The notes beneath the pieces were generated by a model. That model was not told where the DNA came from. It did no database searches and was given only the letters and a program-made list of their open reading frames with translations. A program made the translations under genes and the position numbers. 64,000 nt of DNA from WLMZ01 sp031410915 (GTDB lineage: Bacteria; Actinomycetota; Acidimicrobiia; Acidimicrobiales; Ilumatobacteraceae), in assembly GCA_031410915.1 (NCBI GenBank), contig JANNZY010000044.1, positions 1 to 64,000 on the forward strand. Reading direction: 5' to 3'. Shown in pieces: positions 8,332 through 17,216 of the stretch (position 1 is its first letter; every line of letters begins with the position of its first letter).

Positions 8332-10875
8332 ATGGACGACGGGAGGGACCAGTGGTCGACCGGCATCGTGCTCTCCGACGGCGATGCCGCGTTCATCCGG
8401 CCGATGACATCAGCGGACGCGCCGTTGCTGCTCGCGTTCCACGAACGTCAACCCCGAGAGAACCTGTATCGCAGGTTCTTCTCGCCAAAGCCGACGCTCA
8501 CGCCGAAGGAACTCGACCACTTCACGAACATCGACTTCCACGACCGCGTCGCGCTCGTCATGGAGCACCGCGGCGAGTTCATCGCCTGGGCCAGCTACGA
8601 GCGATGGAAGGACCGCAACGACGCCGAGGTCGCCTTCATGGTCGACGAGGACCAACAGGGTCGCGGCATCGCGACGCTCCTGCTCGAGCATCTCGCCGCC
8701 ATCGCCCGCTCGAATGGAATCGAGCGGTTCACGGCCGAGACGCTGTCCGACAATCGCGCCATGCTTCGCGTGTTCAGCCGTGCCGGCTGGCCGATCGAGC
8801 GTCACTTCGACAGCGGCCTGACCGAGGTCGAGTTCCCACTGATCGACACCGAGCAGTTCGTCGACTCGGTCGAGTTGCGCGAGCACCGCGCCGACAGCCG
8901 CGCCATCGCCCGCCTGTTGCTGCCCAAGAGCGTCGCGGTGGTGGGAGCCTCGGACACGCCGGGCACGATCGGTGACGAGCTGTGGCGCAACGTGTCGAGG
9001 GGGTTCGACGGGCCCGTGTTCGCCGTCAACCCGAACCACGACGACGTCGGCGGCACGCCGGCCTACCGCACACTCACCGACATCGTCGACGACGTCACGC
9101 TCGCCGTGCTCGCTGTGCCAGTCGCGTCGCTGCCTGCTGCCATCGACGACTGCATCGCCAAGCGCGTCCGTGGCGCTGTGGTCGTGACCGCGACAGACGG
9201 GGCCGACCTCGACATCACCGCGCTCGTCAGCCACGCTCGCCGTAGCGGACTGCGCCTGATCGGTCCGGCCAGCATGGGCGTCGCATCGCCGCGCCGCGCC
9301 GGCGGGGTCCAGGCGGCGCTCGTGCCGGTGACGCTTCCGTTCGGCGGCGTCGCGATCTCGATGCAATCGGGCACGCTCGGGTCGTCGCTGCTACAACTCG
9401 CGCTGCAGCTGTCGCTCGGCATCTCCTGGTTCGTGTCGCTCGGCGACAAGTGCGACGTGTCCGGCAACGACCTGCTCCAGTTCTGGGAGGACGACGAGAG
9501 CACGCGGGTCATCGCGATGTACACCGAGTCGTTCGGCAATCCGCGCAAGTTCGCCCGCATCGCCCGACGCGTCGGCCGCAAGAAGCCGATCGTTGCGGTC
9601 CGCACGGGCACCGCAGCCATCGGCGCGGCCGCCGACGCGCTCTACCAGCAGGCAGGTCTGATCGAGGTGCCGACGGTGCGGGCGATGCTGGATGCGGTGC
9701 GGGTGATGAACACTCAGCCGATCCCAGGCGGCAACCGCGTCGCCGTGCTGACCAATGCGCGAAGTCCCGGTGTGCTCGCCAACGCCGCGCTCGCGGCCGC
9801 CGGGCTACAGCCTGTCGAACCGAGCATCTCGCTCGATTGGCGCTCCACCGGCGACGACTTCGCGACCGCCATCACCGGCGCGCTGACCGACGATGACGTC
9901 GATGCGGTGATGGTGATCCACGCCCCGCCGCTCGTCACCGCACCCGCACCGCTTTCCGAGATCGACACAGCCGCCGCCGGGAGCAGCAAGCCGGTCGTCG
10001 CGATCATGCTCGGTCGAGGGGATGGCCCGCTGCGAGCTGGGTCGACCATACCGGCCTTCGCGTTCCCGGAGCCTGCCGCGGCGGTGCTCGGCCGGATGTA
10101 CGCGTACAGCCGCTGGCTGGCGACCGAGGCCAACTCCCCGGTCGAACGCATCGACTCGGCCGATCGCGTGACGGCGCACCTCACACTCGCTGCGGCGATC
10201 GACGACGGAGACGAGCAACTCAGCTTCGCTGCGACCGCCGATCTCGTCGCTGCATATGGCTTGCGCGTGCCAGGCGGCGAGCACCTCGTCGACGCCAGCG
10301 ACCACGCGGTGGTCGATGCCGCGACGCGTCTCGGCTATCCGGTCGTGGTCAAGGCGACCACACGGCCCGTCGGCCGATCGGCGCGAGCGGGCATCGCGCT
10401 CGACCTGTCCGACGAGCACGCAGTCGCTGAGGCACTCGCCGTCATCCGCGCGTCGATCGGCCCGCTGGCCGACTCGCTCGTCGTGCAGCGCATGGTCGCT
10501 CCGGGCGTGGACGCGCGCATTCACTGCACCACCGACGCGATGCTCGGTCCGGTCGTCACGGTCGGTCTGGGCAGCCTGCAGACCGAGTTCGCCGGCAGCG
10601 GTCCGAGCAGGCTTGCGCCCCTGTCGCGCGTCGCAGCGCAGGCATTGGTGGATTCGTCACCGATCGGCGGAGCGTTGCGCGCCGCCGAACTCGGATCGGA
10701 CGAGATCGTCGACGTGATCGTGCGTGTCGGGCAGTTGATGTTCGAGAACACCGAGATCGACGAGATCGAACTGGATCCCGTGATCGTTGGCCCCGACGGC
10801 TGCTACCTCACGGACGCGGTCGTGCGCCTGCAGCACCGCGACGTGGCCAACCTCCCGCTGCGCCGCCTCGGCTGA
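8332..10875 (+). CDS. Pat-like protein: N-terminal GNAT acetyltransferase fused to NDP-forming acyl-CoA-synthetase-like domains
   Basis: The 847-residue protein has a GNAT domain at about 15-165 (VDEDQQGRGIATLLLEHL is the acetyl-CoA loop) and then the full NDP-forming acyl-CoA synthetase layout. The CoA-binding domain begins PKSVAVVGASDTPGT, two ligase domains follow, and a C-terminal ATP-grasp begins near VVVKATTR. Actinobacterial Pat enzymes with this order acetylate lysines, including on acetyl-CoA synthetase. The loop that in active synthetases carries the catalytic His (SHTGAL) is missing: RTGTAAIGAA runs straight into ADALYQQAG. The synthetase part is therefore probably a sensor, as in E. 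coli PatZ. ATG 8332 fits the GNAT start. Confidence 0.9.
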   Translation: MDDGRDQWSTGIVLSDGDAAFIRPMTSADAPLLLAFHERQPRENLYRRFFSPKPTLTPKELDHFTNIDFHDRVALVMEHRGEFIAWASYERWKDRNDAEVAFMVDEDQQGRGIATLLLEHLAAIARSNGIERFTAETLSDNRAMLRVFSRAGWPIERHFDSGLTEVEFPLIDTEQFVDSVELREHRADSRAIARLLLPKSVAVVGASDTPGTIGDELWRNVSRGFDGPVFAVNPNHDDVGGTPAYRTLTDIVDDVTLAVLAVPVASLPAAIDDCIAKRVRGAVVVTATDGADLDITALVSHARRSGLRLIGPASMGVASPRRAGGVQAALVPVTLPFGGVAISMQSGTLGSSLLQLALQLSLGISWFVSLGDKCDVSGNDLLQFWEDDESTRVIAMYTESFGNPRKFARIARRVGRKKPIVAVRTGTAAIGAAADALYQQAGLIEVPTVRAMLDAVRVMNTQPIPGGNRVAVLTNARSPGVLANAALAAAGLQPVEPSISLDWRSTGDDFATAITGALTDDDVDAVMVIHAPPLVTAPAPLSEIDTAAAGSSKPVVAIMLGRGDGPLRAGSTIPAFAFPEPAAAVLGRMYAYSRWLATEANSPVERIDSADRVTAHLTLAAAIDDGDEQLSFAATADLVAAYGLRVPGGEHLVDASDHAVVDAATRLGYPVVVKATTRPVGRSARAGIALDLSDEHAVAEALAVIRASIGPLADSLVVQRMVAPGVDARIHCTTDAMLGPVVTVGLGSLQTEFAGSGPSRLAPLSRVAAQALVDSSPIGGALRAAELGSDEIVDVIVRVGQLMFENTEIDEIELDPVIVGPDGCYLTDAVVRLQHRDVANLPLRRLG

Positions 10876-10891
10876 CGTACGAACCTGCGAA

Positions 10892-11671
10892 TTAGATCAG
10901 CCGAGCGATGTCGTCCGCTGTCGCGCGCACGTCGCAGCCGAGCGCGGCAAAGCCGCGGGATTCGAGTCGTGCCGATGGACCCTGCAGGCCCACTGCAGCA
11001 ACGGCCCGGCCACCGTGGCGGAGCACGGGCGCGGCCACACCGCACACGCCGTCGTAACGCTCCTCGCGATTGATCGCGTAGCCGGCAGCGACTGCCCCCT
11101 CTAGGTCGGCGGCCAGCGCGGGGCGCGACGTGAGGGTCGACGCGGTGTATCGCTCCAACGCTGGAAGTTCGGCCACCGCAGCGGTTGCGGACAGTCCACC
11201 GAACGCGAGCAGGGCCTTGCCCATCGCCGATGCGTGCAGGCCGATGCCCGCGCCTGCGGCGTGGTCGAATCGCAAGCGTTGTTGCGATGCCGCCGTGAGC
11301 ACGACGATCACCTCGTTGCCGCGGCGGATGCCGAGCGTGGCCGACTCACCGGTCTGCTCGGCCAGCTGCGCCAACCGTGGAAGCGCCGACGCGAAGCCGG
11401 AGTGGTCGAGGGCACGCTGTCCGAGCGCGAGCAGGGCGGCACCGAGGCGGTAGCGCTCGCTGTCCGGATCCTGCTCCATGAAGTGTTCGTTGCAGAGTGC
11501 CTTCACGATGCGGTGCGCGGTGCTGAGGTTGAGTCCGGTCTGGCGAGCGATCTCGCTGATACCCAGCTCCGCGGGCCCGTTGCGGTACAGCGCGAGAACA
11601 CCGAGTGCGCGTTCGACGCTCTGCACACCGGCACGTGGTTCACCGTCGTGTGCCTTCGCGCTCGCTGCCAT
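10892..11671 (-). CDS. IclR-family transcriptional regulator
   Basis: This 259-residue protein has an N-terminal winged helix-turn-helix (about 15-75: QSVERALGVL, then ISEIARQTGLNLSTAHRIV) and a C-terminal IclR effector domain (about 80-255) with LHASAMGKALLAF and the late GVCGVAAPV segment. IclR proteins act as dimers and repress or activate genes for aromatic, carbon-acid or amino-acid breakdown. The target is not obvious. It is convergent with the Pat-like gene and followed upstream by lapA-like on the same strand. The start ATG 11671 has CAGACT six bases upstream, a weak match to the leaderless -10 pattern. Confidence 0.92.
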   Translation of the reverse strand: MAASAKAHDGEPRAGVQSVERALGVLALYRNGPAELGISEIARQTGLNLSTAHRIVKALCNEHFMEQDPDSERYRLGAALLALGQRALDHSGFASALPRLAQLAEQTGESATLGIRRGNEVIVVLTAASQQRLRFDHAAGAGIGLHASAMGKALLAFGGLSATAAVAELPALERYTASTLTSRPALAADLEGAVAAGYAINREERYDGVCGVAAPVLRHGGRAVAAVGLQGPSARLESRGFAALGCDVRATADDIARLI

Positions 11672-11692
11672 GCGCGAAGTCTGCCACTGCGA

Positions 11693-11929
11693 TCAGCGGC
11701 GTGACGGCCGCGACACGAAGCCGATCACCGCGCCGGCGACCACACTGACGCCGATCACGGCCCACAGCGGCGCGCTCGCGTCCTTCACCACCCAATCGAC
11801 GTTGACCCTGTCGGTGTTGACGAACGCGAAGACCACCACCGCGGCCAACACCACCAGCCACAGGATCACCCGGAACGTTTGGCCGGTCCGCACACGTCGC
11901 TCAGCACTCGTCATCTCGTCGCTCATCAT
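11693..11929 (-). CDS. LapA-domain (DUF1049) small membrane protein
   Basis: This 78-residue protein has two hydrophobic segments (about 20-41 and 52-72) joined by the LapA phrase FVNTDRVNVDWVV. LapA/DUF1049 proteins sit in the cytoplasmic membrane; in Gram-negatives LapA assists lipopolysaccharide assembly, but that role does not transfer to an actinobacterium. GGAGG lies four bases before the ATG, a strong ribosome binding site and unlike most lead genes here. The gene is followed after 21 bp by the IclR gene, so the two may be co-transcribed. Confidence 0.85.
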   Translation of the reverse strand: MMSDEMTSAERRVRTGQTFRVILWLVVLAAVVVFAFVNTDRVNVDWVVKDASAPLWAVIGVSVVAGAVIGFVSRPSRR

Positions 11930-12121
11930 CTAACCTCCGCGGTACCCGTACCCAGTGAGCGCCCCGATCAACCGCTGTCCGGCGTCATCGGCAACAAGGC
12001 CGTGTCGTCGATCGCCGGGCGACCCGGGTCGAGTGCGTTCGGGCGGACGGTAGGGCGGCATCGCGGGTGCGTACAGCGGGTGCACGGTCCGCGCGGGGTG
12101 TGGTCGGCGATACTGGAGTTG
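11930..12121. other. Intergenic region between divergent lapA-like and acyltransferase genes
   Basis: About 190 bp. It holds the GGAGG ribosome binding site of the minus-strand gene and a GATACT -10 candidate (12109-12114) for the plus-strand gene. A 43-codon minus-strand frame (12061 to 11930) is open but has no supporting features. Confidence 0.4.
12109..12114 (+). promoter_or_regulatory. Candidate -10 element GATACT for the acyltransferase gene
   Basis: GATACT is followed by seven bases and ATG 12122. GGAG also lies in that interval, so SD-led translation cannot be excluded. Confidence 0.35.
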
Positions 12122-14284
12122 ATGTCGTCCTGGCCACCACCCGAACGACCGCGCCTGCAGATCAGCCAGCTCCCCTACCTGCGCGGGCTGGACGGCATGC
12201 GTGCCCTCGCCGTGGTCGCAGTCATGGTGTACCACGCCAACCATCATTGGCTGAGCGGCGGGTTCCTCGGCGTCGAGGTGTTCTTCGTCATCAGCGGCTA
12301 CCTGATCACACTGCTGCTCATCGGCGAGCACGAGCGCGACGGTCGGGTCGCACTCGGCCAGTTCTGGAAGCGGCGCGCCCGGCGACTGCTGCCGGCGCTG
12401 TTCGTGGTGCTGACGGCGCTCGTGCTGTACATGGCCCTGTTCAACACCCGACCGCAGGGTCGCACGCGGGGTGACGTGGTGGCCGGTCTGCTCTACGGCA
12501 GCAACTGGTACCAGATCGCCGTCGGCCAGGGCTACACCGCGACCGAGGCGTTCGCGCCACTTCGCCACCTGTGGTCGCTCGCGGTCGAGGAGCAGTTCTA
12601 CCTTCTGTGGCCGCTCGTGATGGTGCTCATCCTGCGTCGCGGTCGTGATCACCTGCCGAAGGTGGCGATGTGGCTGATCGGCACGAGCGTGTGCATCGCG
12701 GTCGCGACCGGTCTTCTGTTCGTGGGTGGCGACATCCCCGTCGAGTGCGGCACAGGAACGCCACATGGCTATCTACGGGTGCTCGGCCGCTGCATCAGCG
12801 TCAACGAGACGCTCTACCTCGGCACCTTCAGCCGGGCCAGCGGGCTGCTGCTCGGTGCAGCGTTCGCGATGCTGTTCCGCCCGATCGCGTTGATGCGCGG
12901 CCCGATGCGCCGCAAGGGCCATCTCCTCGACCTCGTGGCCCTCGCCGGCCTGGCCGTGCTGGTGCTCCAGGTGACCCGGCTCTCGCTGGCCGAGTCCGGC
13001 GTGTCGCTCGGGCAGCGGTTCGACCCGTGGTTGTTCCGTGGCGGCTTCTTCATCACCGGCCTCGCCACGCTCGCGGTGATCGCTGCAGTGGTGCACCGTG
13101 GTGCGTTCATGGGCCGCATCCTCGGCAACCCGCTGTTCAACTGGGTCGGGACGCGCAGCTACGGCCTGTATCTGTTCCACTGGCCGATCTTCCAGATCAT
13201 CCGTGGCTCGGCGGGCGTCGACCTCAGTTGGCTGCAGTTCGTGGTCGCGATGGTCATCGCCGTGCCGGTCACCGAGGCCAGCTACCGCTGGGTCGAGATG
13301 CCGATCCGCAGGGGCCGACTGCGCGAGTGGATGCGCAGCGACCGCCATGTCAGTCGGGCCGTCACATACCGCAACCGGCGGCGGCTGGTGCTCGTGCTCG
13401 CCGGCGTGTCGTCGCTGGTCGGTTTCGCCGGAGTCAGCATCGCGGTCGCCGACAACGTGTGCGTCGGCGACGTCGAGTGCAGCATCGAGGTCGGCGATGT
13501 GGTCGTCGCTGCACCAGTCAACACCGGAGCGACACTGCCACCGCCGATCGATTCGACGACGACGACCACCACCAGCCCCGCCAGTGACGACCCCGACGCG
13601 ATGGGCTCGAAGCCACCCGTCGGTGACGGCACGCCGACTGCCACAACGGCGGCCGAGACCACCACGACCGCGCCCTTGGCGCAGCTGCCGCCGGCTGCGT
13701 TCGGCGAGTCGGTGATGCTCGGGGCGGTCAGCAACCTGCAGCAGGGTGGGTTCAACGTCGACGCGGCGAAGAGTCGCCAAGGCGCCGACATGATCGCGAC
13801 CATCGCGTACTGGCGCACGCAGGGCTGGATCGGCGACACGGTGGTCCTGCAGATCGGCACCAACGGCGGCATCTCCGACGACACCTTCGCGCAGATCATG
13901 GCGCAACTGCCGCCGGAGACGACGCCGCACGTCATCGTGCTGACGGTGAAGGCCCCGCGCGGCTGGATCGACAGCAACAACGCGATCATCCGCAACCTGC
14001 CCAACGTCTACCCGAACGTCACGATCCTGGACTGGCAGTACGCAGCCGGTCTCATCAAGCTCTGCTCGGACCAGATCCACATCGCCTGCGGTGGCGGCGC
14101 CGCGCAGTACTACGCGGACCAGATCTTCCTGGCCATCGGCCGTCCTGATCTGGTCCAGAACCCGCTCAGCACCGCACCACCCCCGGCGAACCCCCCGCCC
14201 ACAGATCCCCCAACACTTCCCGCAACCACAGTCCCCCCGGCCACCGACCCGCCGCCCACCCCCGCGGCGACGTCACCACCGTGA
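12122..14284 (+). CDS. OafA/YrhL-type membrane O-acyltransferase with C-terminal SGNH-like domain
   Basis: The 720-residue protein starts with an acyltransferase-3 domain (about 15-380, ten or more membrane helices). Its signatures are YLRGLDGMRALAV, GGFLGVEVFFVISGYLIT, the RRARRLLPA loop and HLWSLAVEEQFYLLWP. A Thr/Pro-rich linker follows. The C-terminal extracytoplasmic domain (about 525-680) resembles SGNH acyl-esterases: GESVM where GDSxx is usual, QIGTNG, and a DQIH C-terminal pair. It ends in a Pro-rich tail. Such proteins move acyl groups onto surface polysaccharide or peptidoglycan. Asp-to-Glu in block I may lower or alter SGNH activity. ATG 12122 matches the family N-terminus. Confidence 0.92.
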   Translation: MSSWPPPERPRLQISQLPYLRGLDGMRALAVVAVMVYHANHHWLSGGFLGVEVFFVISGYLITLLLIGEHERDGRVALGQFWKRRARRLLPALFVVLTALVLYMALFNTRPQGRTRGDVVAGLLYGSNWYQIAVGQGYTATEAFAPLRHLWSLAVEEQFYLLWPLVMVLILRRGRDHLPKVAMWLIGTSVCIAVATGLLFVGGDIPVECGTGTPHGYLRVLGRCISVNETLYLGTFSRASGLLLGAAFAMLFRPIALMRGPMRRKGHLLDLVALAGLAVLVLQVTRLSLAESGVSLGQRFDPWLFRGGFFITGLATLAVIAAVVHRGAFMGRILGNPLFNWVGTRSYGLYLFHWPIFQIIRGSAGVDLSWLQFVVAMVIAVPVTEASYRWVEMPIRRGRLREWMRSDRHVSRAVTYRNRRRLVLVLAGVSSLVGFAGVSIAVADNVCVGDVECSIEVGDVVVAAPVNTGATLPPPIDSTTTTTTSPASDDPDAMGSKPPVGDGTPTATTAAETTTTAPLAQLPPAAFGESVMLGAVSNLQQGGFNVDAAKSRQGADMIATIAYWRTQGWIGDTVVLQIGTNGGISDDTFAQIMAQLPPETTPHVIVLTVKAPRGWIDSNNAIIRNLPNVYPNVTILDWQYAAGLIKLCSDQIHIACGGGAAQYYADQIFLAIGRPDLVQNPLSTAPPPANPPPTDPPTLPATTVPPATDPPPTPAATSPP

Positions 14285-14310
14285 CGCCCGTGCCCCGCCA
14301 CGGCCTATCA

Positions 14311-14411
14311 ACGCGTAGGCGCAACGTGACCCGCACCACACGCTCCAGCCACGCGCGTGGAGGACGTGACCGTGAGCGCACGATCGGGCCGCGCGTGGGC
14401 AGGGTGTGCTC
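14311..14411. repeat. 40-bp-period ACGCGT repeat array, locus C (three units)
   Basis: Units start at 14311, 14351 and 14391, exactly 40 bp apart. Each begins ACGCGT, ACGCGC or GCGCGT. Bases 15-20 read CGTGAC in the first two units and are degenerate in the third. The second half of each unit differs. The array fills the gap between the convergent acyltransferase and nitroreductase genes. The same unit recurs at two places near 35-37 kb. Confidence 0.7.
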
Positions 14412-14414
14412 GGG

Positions 14415-15023
14415 TCAGGGGCGTTCGCCGAACTCCGGGCCACGGGTGCGGGTGCGCTTGATCTCCCAGAACTCATCCATCTGCACGAGCGTGGTGAACG
14501 TGTCCCACAGCTCGAGCGAGTCCTTGATCGCCGGCACCCTCGTGATGACCGGACCGAAAGCAGCCACTTCGCGACCGTTGTCGGCGATGATCGATATGAG
14601 CGGCGTGCCGACGTCCGTGCCGACGAGCGCGAGACCGTCGTCCATCCGGCGCCGCAGCTCCGCGTCCCACTGGTCGCCGGTCGCGTGGGCGCGATCGAGA
14701 CCGACAGCCTCCAACGCCAGCGCCGCGTCCCAACCGCGCTCACCGTCGTGGTGGATGCGCCGGCCGTACTCGACGTACAGCTCGCCGGCCTTCGCGTCGC
14801 CGTCGGAAGCACGGACCGACTCGAGCACACGCAGCAGGCCGTAGGTCCACCGCAGCGGCTCATAGAAGTTGCTGTCCGGCGCCGGGTCGTTCTTGATCAG
14901 CAGGCTGATCGGCTCCCACGTGATGTCGAGATCTCGCTCGGGCGCGACCTCCAGGATCCAGCGGGCGGTGACCCAGCACCACGGACAGATCGGATCGACC
15001 CAGAAACGGACCTTCGTGCTCAT
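14415..15023 (-). CDS. DsbA-family mycothiol-dependent nitroreductase (Rv2466c type)
   Basis: A 202-residue thioredoxin-fold protein of the DsbA family. The active site is C13-P-W-C16, followed by WVTARWILEVA. Further on are VGTDVGTPLISI, FGPVI and a C-terminal KRTRTRGPEF segment. This set closely follows, from memory, the M. tuberculosis mycothiol-dependent reductase Rv2466c, which uses mycothiol to reduce nitro-compounds and counters oxidative stress. An AAGGA site lies eight bases before the ATG. Presence of this protein supports a mycothiol-using actinobacterium. It is convergent with the acyltransferase and divergent from the AlkB-like gene. Confidence 0.9.
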   Translation of the reverse strand: MSTKVRFWVDPICPWCWVTARWILEVAPERDLDITWEPISLLIKNDPAPDSNFYEPLRWTYGLLRVLESVRASDGDAKAGELYVEYGRRIHHDGERGWDAALALEAVGLDRAHATGDQWDAELRRRMDDGLALVGTDVGTPLISIIADNGREVAAFGPVITRVPAIKDSLELWDTFTTLVQMDEFWEIKRTRTRGPEFGERP

Positions 15024-15120
15024 CGTGTGATTCCTTCTCCGCAGCGCGCAGCTCGGGGTGATCGACGTTCCGCCGACTGGCTCAACGCCGGTGGCGCCGC
15101 ATGCATTCCGCGCCAGTCCG

Positions 15121-15126
15121 TATCAT
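15121..15126 (+). promoter_or_regulatory. Candidate -10 element TATCAT for the AlkB-like gene
   Basis: TATCAT is followed by exactly seven bases and ATG 15134, so the mRNA would start at the ATG. This selects 15134 over the in-frame ATG 15125, which overlaps the element. Confidence 0.45.
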
Positions 15127-15133
15127 GGCTCCA

Positions 15134-15826
15134 ATGGCTAGGGAGACCGCTGCGAACACGACGGACAGCTGGCTCGCTGTCACGCCTGTCGTCGAGCGCC
15201 TGCAGCTCGACGCGCAGAGCTGGATCGACGTCGTGCGCGGCATCATGCCCCGGGCCGACGAGGTCTTCGACGACCTGCACACCACCGCCGCCTGGGTGCA
15301 GGGCAAGGTCTTCCGCTACGAGAAGTACGTCGACGAGCCGCGTCTCGGCGCGATGCAGTCGGGGGCCCAGCGCCATCCGGCGTTGGTCGAGGTCGAGCAG
15401 TGGATCAGCCGCACGTACCGCGTCCGCTTCGACGACTACGCGCTCGCGCTGTACCGCAACGAGCGCGACAGCGTGGCCTGGCACCGTGATCGCGAGATGA
15501 AGTGGCTCGAGGACACCGTCATCGGTGTGCTCACCCTCGGTGCGACACGGCCGTGGCTGATGAAGCCGATGACCGGTCAGCGCGGCGACGCGAACGACAT
15601 GGCCGGCGCGATCGATCTCGTGCCGGCCAGCGGCGACCTGCTCGTCATGGGTGGGCGCGCCCAAGCGGCGTGGCTGCACGCCGTACCGAAGCTGAACGTG
15701 CGGGTCAGGCCGCGCATCTCGGTGCAGTGGCGCTACACGTCGCGGCGCGGCCGGCCCGACACCGCCCCGAGTTACTACGCGCCCCGTCACTTCGGTTCAG
15801 GAGGCGGAGCGCGCCAGTCGCGCTGA
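15134..15826 (+). CDS. AlkB-like 2-oxoglutarate/Fe(II) dioxygenase
   Basis: The 230-residue protein carries the AlkB jelly-roll signatures: H117-x-D119 (WHRDRE) and distal H182 (AWLHAVP) for Fe(II), and R194 and R200 in RPRISVQWRYT for 2-oxoglutarate. AlkB enzymes repair alkylated bases by oxidative demethylation. The YALALYRNERDSVAWH segment matches the ALKBH2/3-like group, so DNA or RNA repair is likely. It is a lone gene with its own -10 element. Its last 30 bp overlap the 3' end of the convergent NtaA-type gene. Confidence 0.92.
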   Translation: MARETAANTTDSWLAVTPVVERLQLDAQSWIDVVRGIMPRADEVFDDLHTTAAWVQGKVFRYEKYVDEPRLGAMQSGAQRHPALVEVEQWISRTYRVRFDDYALALYRNERDSVAWHRDREMKWLEDTVIGVLTLGATRPWLMKPMTGQRGDANDMAGAIDLVPASGDLLVMGGRAQAAWLHAVPKLNVRVRPRISVQWRYTSRRGRPDTAPSYYAPRHFGSGGGARQSR

Positions 15827-17188
15827 GCCGGCCGTGCTGACCGGCGACGGTGGGCGACGCAGACCGAGGTGGTCGCGCAACGTGGTGCCCTCGTAGTCGG
15901 TGCGGAACACACCCATCTCCTGCAGCTCGGGCACAACCTTGTCGACGAACTCGTCGAGGCCGTGGGGCGTGATGTGCGGGACGAAGATGTAGCCGTCGGC
16001 AGCGTCGTCCTGCACGTAACGGTTGATGGTCTCGGCCACCTGGCGCGGCGTGCCGACGAACGCAGAGCGGGTCGTCACCTCGATGATCAGCTCACGGATG
16101 CTGAGCTGCTTCTGCTCGGCGATCTGGCGCCACTTGTTCGCAACCGACAGCGAGTCCTGCTCGTGACGCACCCGGCCGCGGGTGATGGACGACGTGCCAC
16201 TCGTGTCCGGGTCGACGGCGGGAAGCGGCCCGTCGGGGTCGTAGGCCGACAGGTCGCGACCCCAGACTTGCTCCAGGAACGCGATGGCACCCTGCGGGCT
16301 CACCTGCTGCAGGCGGATGTGGCGGGCCTTGTCGATCGCATCCTGCTCGGTGTCGCCCAAGAACGCGACCGCCGCGGGAATGATCTTGAGGTCGTCCGGC
16401 GAGCGCCCGTAGGTGGCCAGGCGGCGCTTGACATCGGTGTAGAACGCCTGCCCGTCGGCGTACCCGGAGTGCCTGCTGAAGATGACGTCGGTCTGTTGCG
16501 CAGCCAGCTCGCGCCCACCGTCGCTGTCGCCGGCCTGGATCTGCACGGTCCAACCCTGCGGGCTGCGCGGCACGTTCAGTTCGCCGCTGATCGCGAACTC
16601 GTCGCTACGGTGGTGAAACGTGGTGATCGACTCGTCAGCCACGAACACACCGCGCTCGGCGTCGGCCACGACCGCGTCGTCGGCCCAACTGTCCCACAGC
16701 GTGCGCGCGGCGGTGATGAACTCGCCGGCGCGGTCGTAACGCAGCGAACGGTCCAGGAAGCCGCCGCGGCGGAAGTTCTCGCCGGTGAACGCATCCGGCG
16801 ACGTGACCGCGTTCCACGCGGCGCGCCCGTTGCTGAGCAGGTCGAGCGAGGCGAACTGGCGGGCGAGCTCGTAGGGCTCGTTGAACGTCGTGTTCAACGT
16901 GGCCGCCAGGCCGATGCGGTTCGTCACCGCCGCCAGCGCGGCGAGCACGGTCAACGAATCCGGGCGGCCGACGACGTCGAGGTCGAAGACCTGGCCACGG
17001 TGCTCACGCAGGCGCAGTCCCTCGGCGAGGAAGAAGAAGTCGAACTTGCCCCGCTCGGCGGTCTGGGCCAGATGCACGAACGAGGCGAAGTCGGTCTGAC
17101 TGCCCGACTGCGGATCGCTCCACACGGTCGTGTTGTTGACGCCGGGAAAGTGGGCCGCAAGGTGGATCTGCTTCAAGGGCTTGGACAT
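15797..17188 (-). CDS. NtaA/SnaA/DszA-family FMN-dependent monooxygenase
   Basis: This 463-residue luciferase-like TIM-barrel enzyme belongs to the NtaA/SnaA/SoxA/DszA group. Typical segments are FDFFFLAEGLRL near the start, TTFNEPYELARQFASLDLLSNGRAAWNAVTS, and RSPQGWTVQIQAGDS. The family uses reduced FMN and O2 to split C-N or C-S bonds in chelators, sulfones or aryl sulfur compounds. The substrate is unknown. It is the third gene of a minus-strand operon, 28 bp after a second flavin monooxygenase, with GAGGA in front of ATG 17188. Its flavin reductase partner is not next to it unless the FAD protein at 18314 serves. Confidence 0.93.
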   Translation of the reverse strand: MSKPLKQIHLAAHFPGVNNTTVWSDPQSGSQTDFASFVHLAQTAERGKFDFFFLAEGLRLREHRGQVFDLDVVGRPDSLTVLAALAAVTNRIGLAATLNTTFNEPYELARQFASLDLLSNGRAAWNAVTSPDAFTGENFRRGGFLDRSLRYDRAGEFITAARTLWDSWADDAVVADAERGVFVADESITTFHHRSDEFAISGELNVPRSPQGWTVQIQAGDSDGGRELAAQQTDVIFSRHSGYADGQAFYTDVKRRLATYGRSPDDLKIIPAAVAFLGDTEQDAIDKARHIRLQQVSPQGAIAFLEQVWGRDLSAYDPDGPLPAVDPDTSGTSSITRGRVRHEQDSLSVANKWRQIAEQKQLSIRELIIEVTTRSAFVGTPRQVAETINRYVQDDAADGYIFVPHITPHGLDEFVDKVVPELQEMGVFRTDYEGTTLRDHLGLRRPPSPVSTAGSARLARSAS

Positions 17189-17216
17189 GGTGTTCCTCGG
17201 ACTCCTCGGTGACGTC

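Noticed and set aside
11930..12061. A 43-codon minus-strand frame upstream of the LapA-type gene
   Set aside because: Pro/Arg/Gly-rich, no ribosome binding site or homology signal, and its stop abuts the next start only by chance of the open frame.
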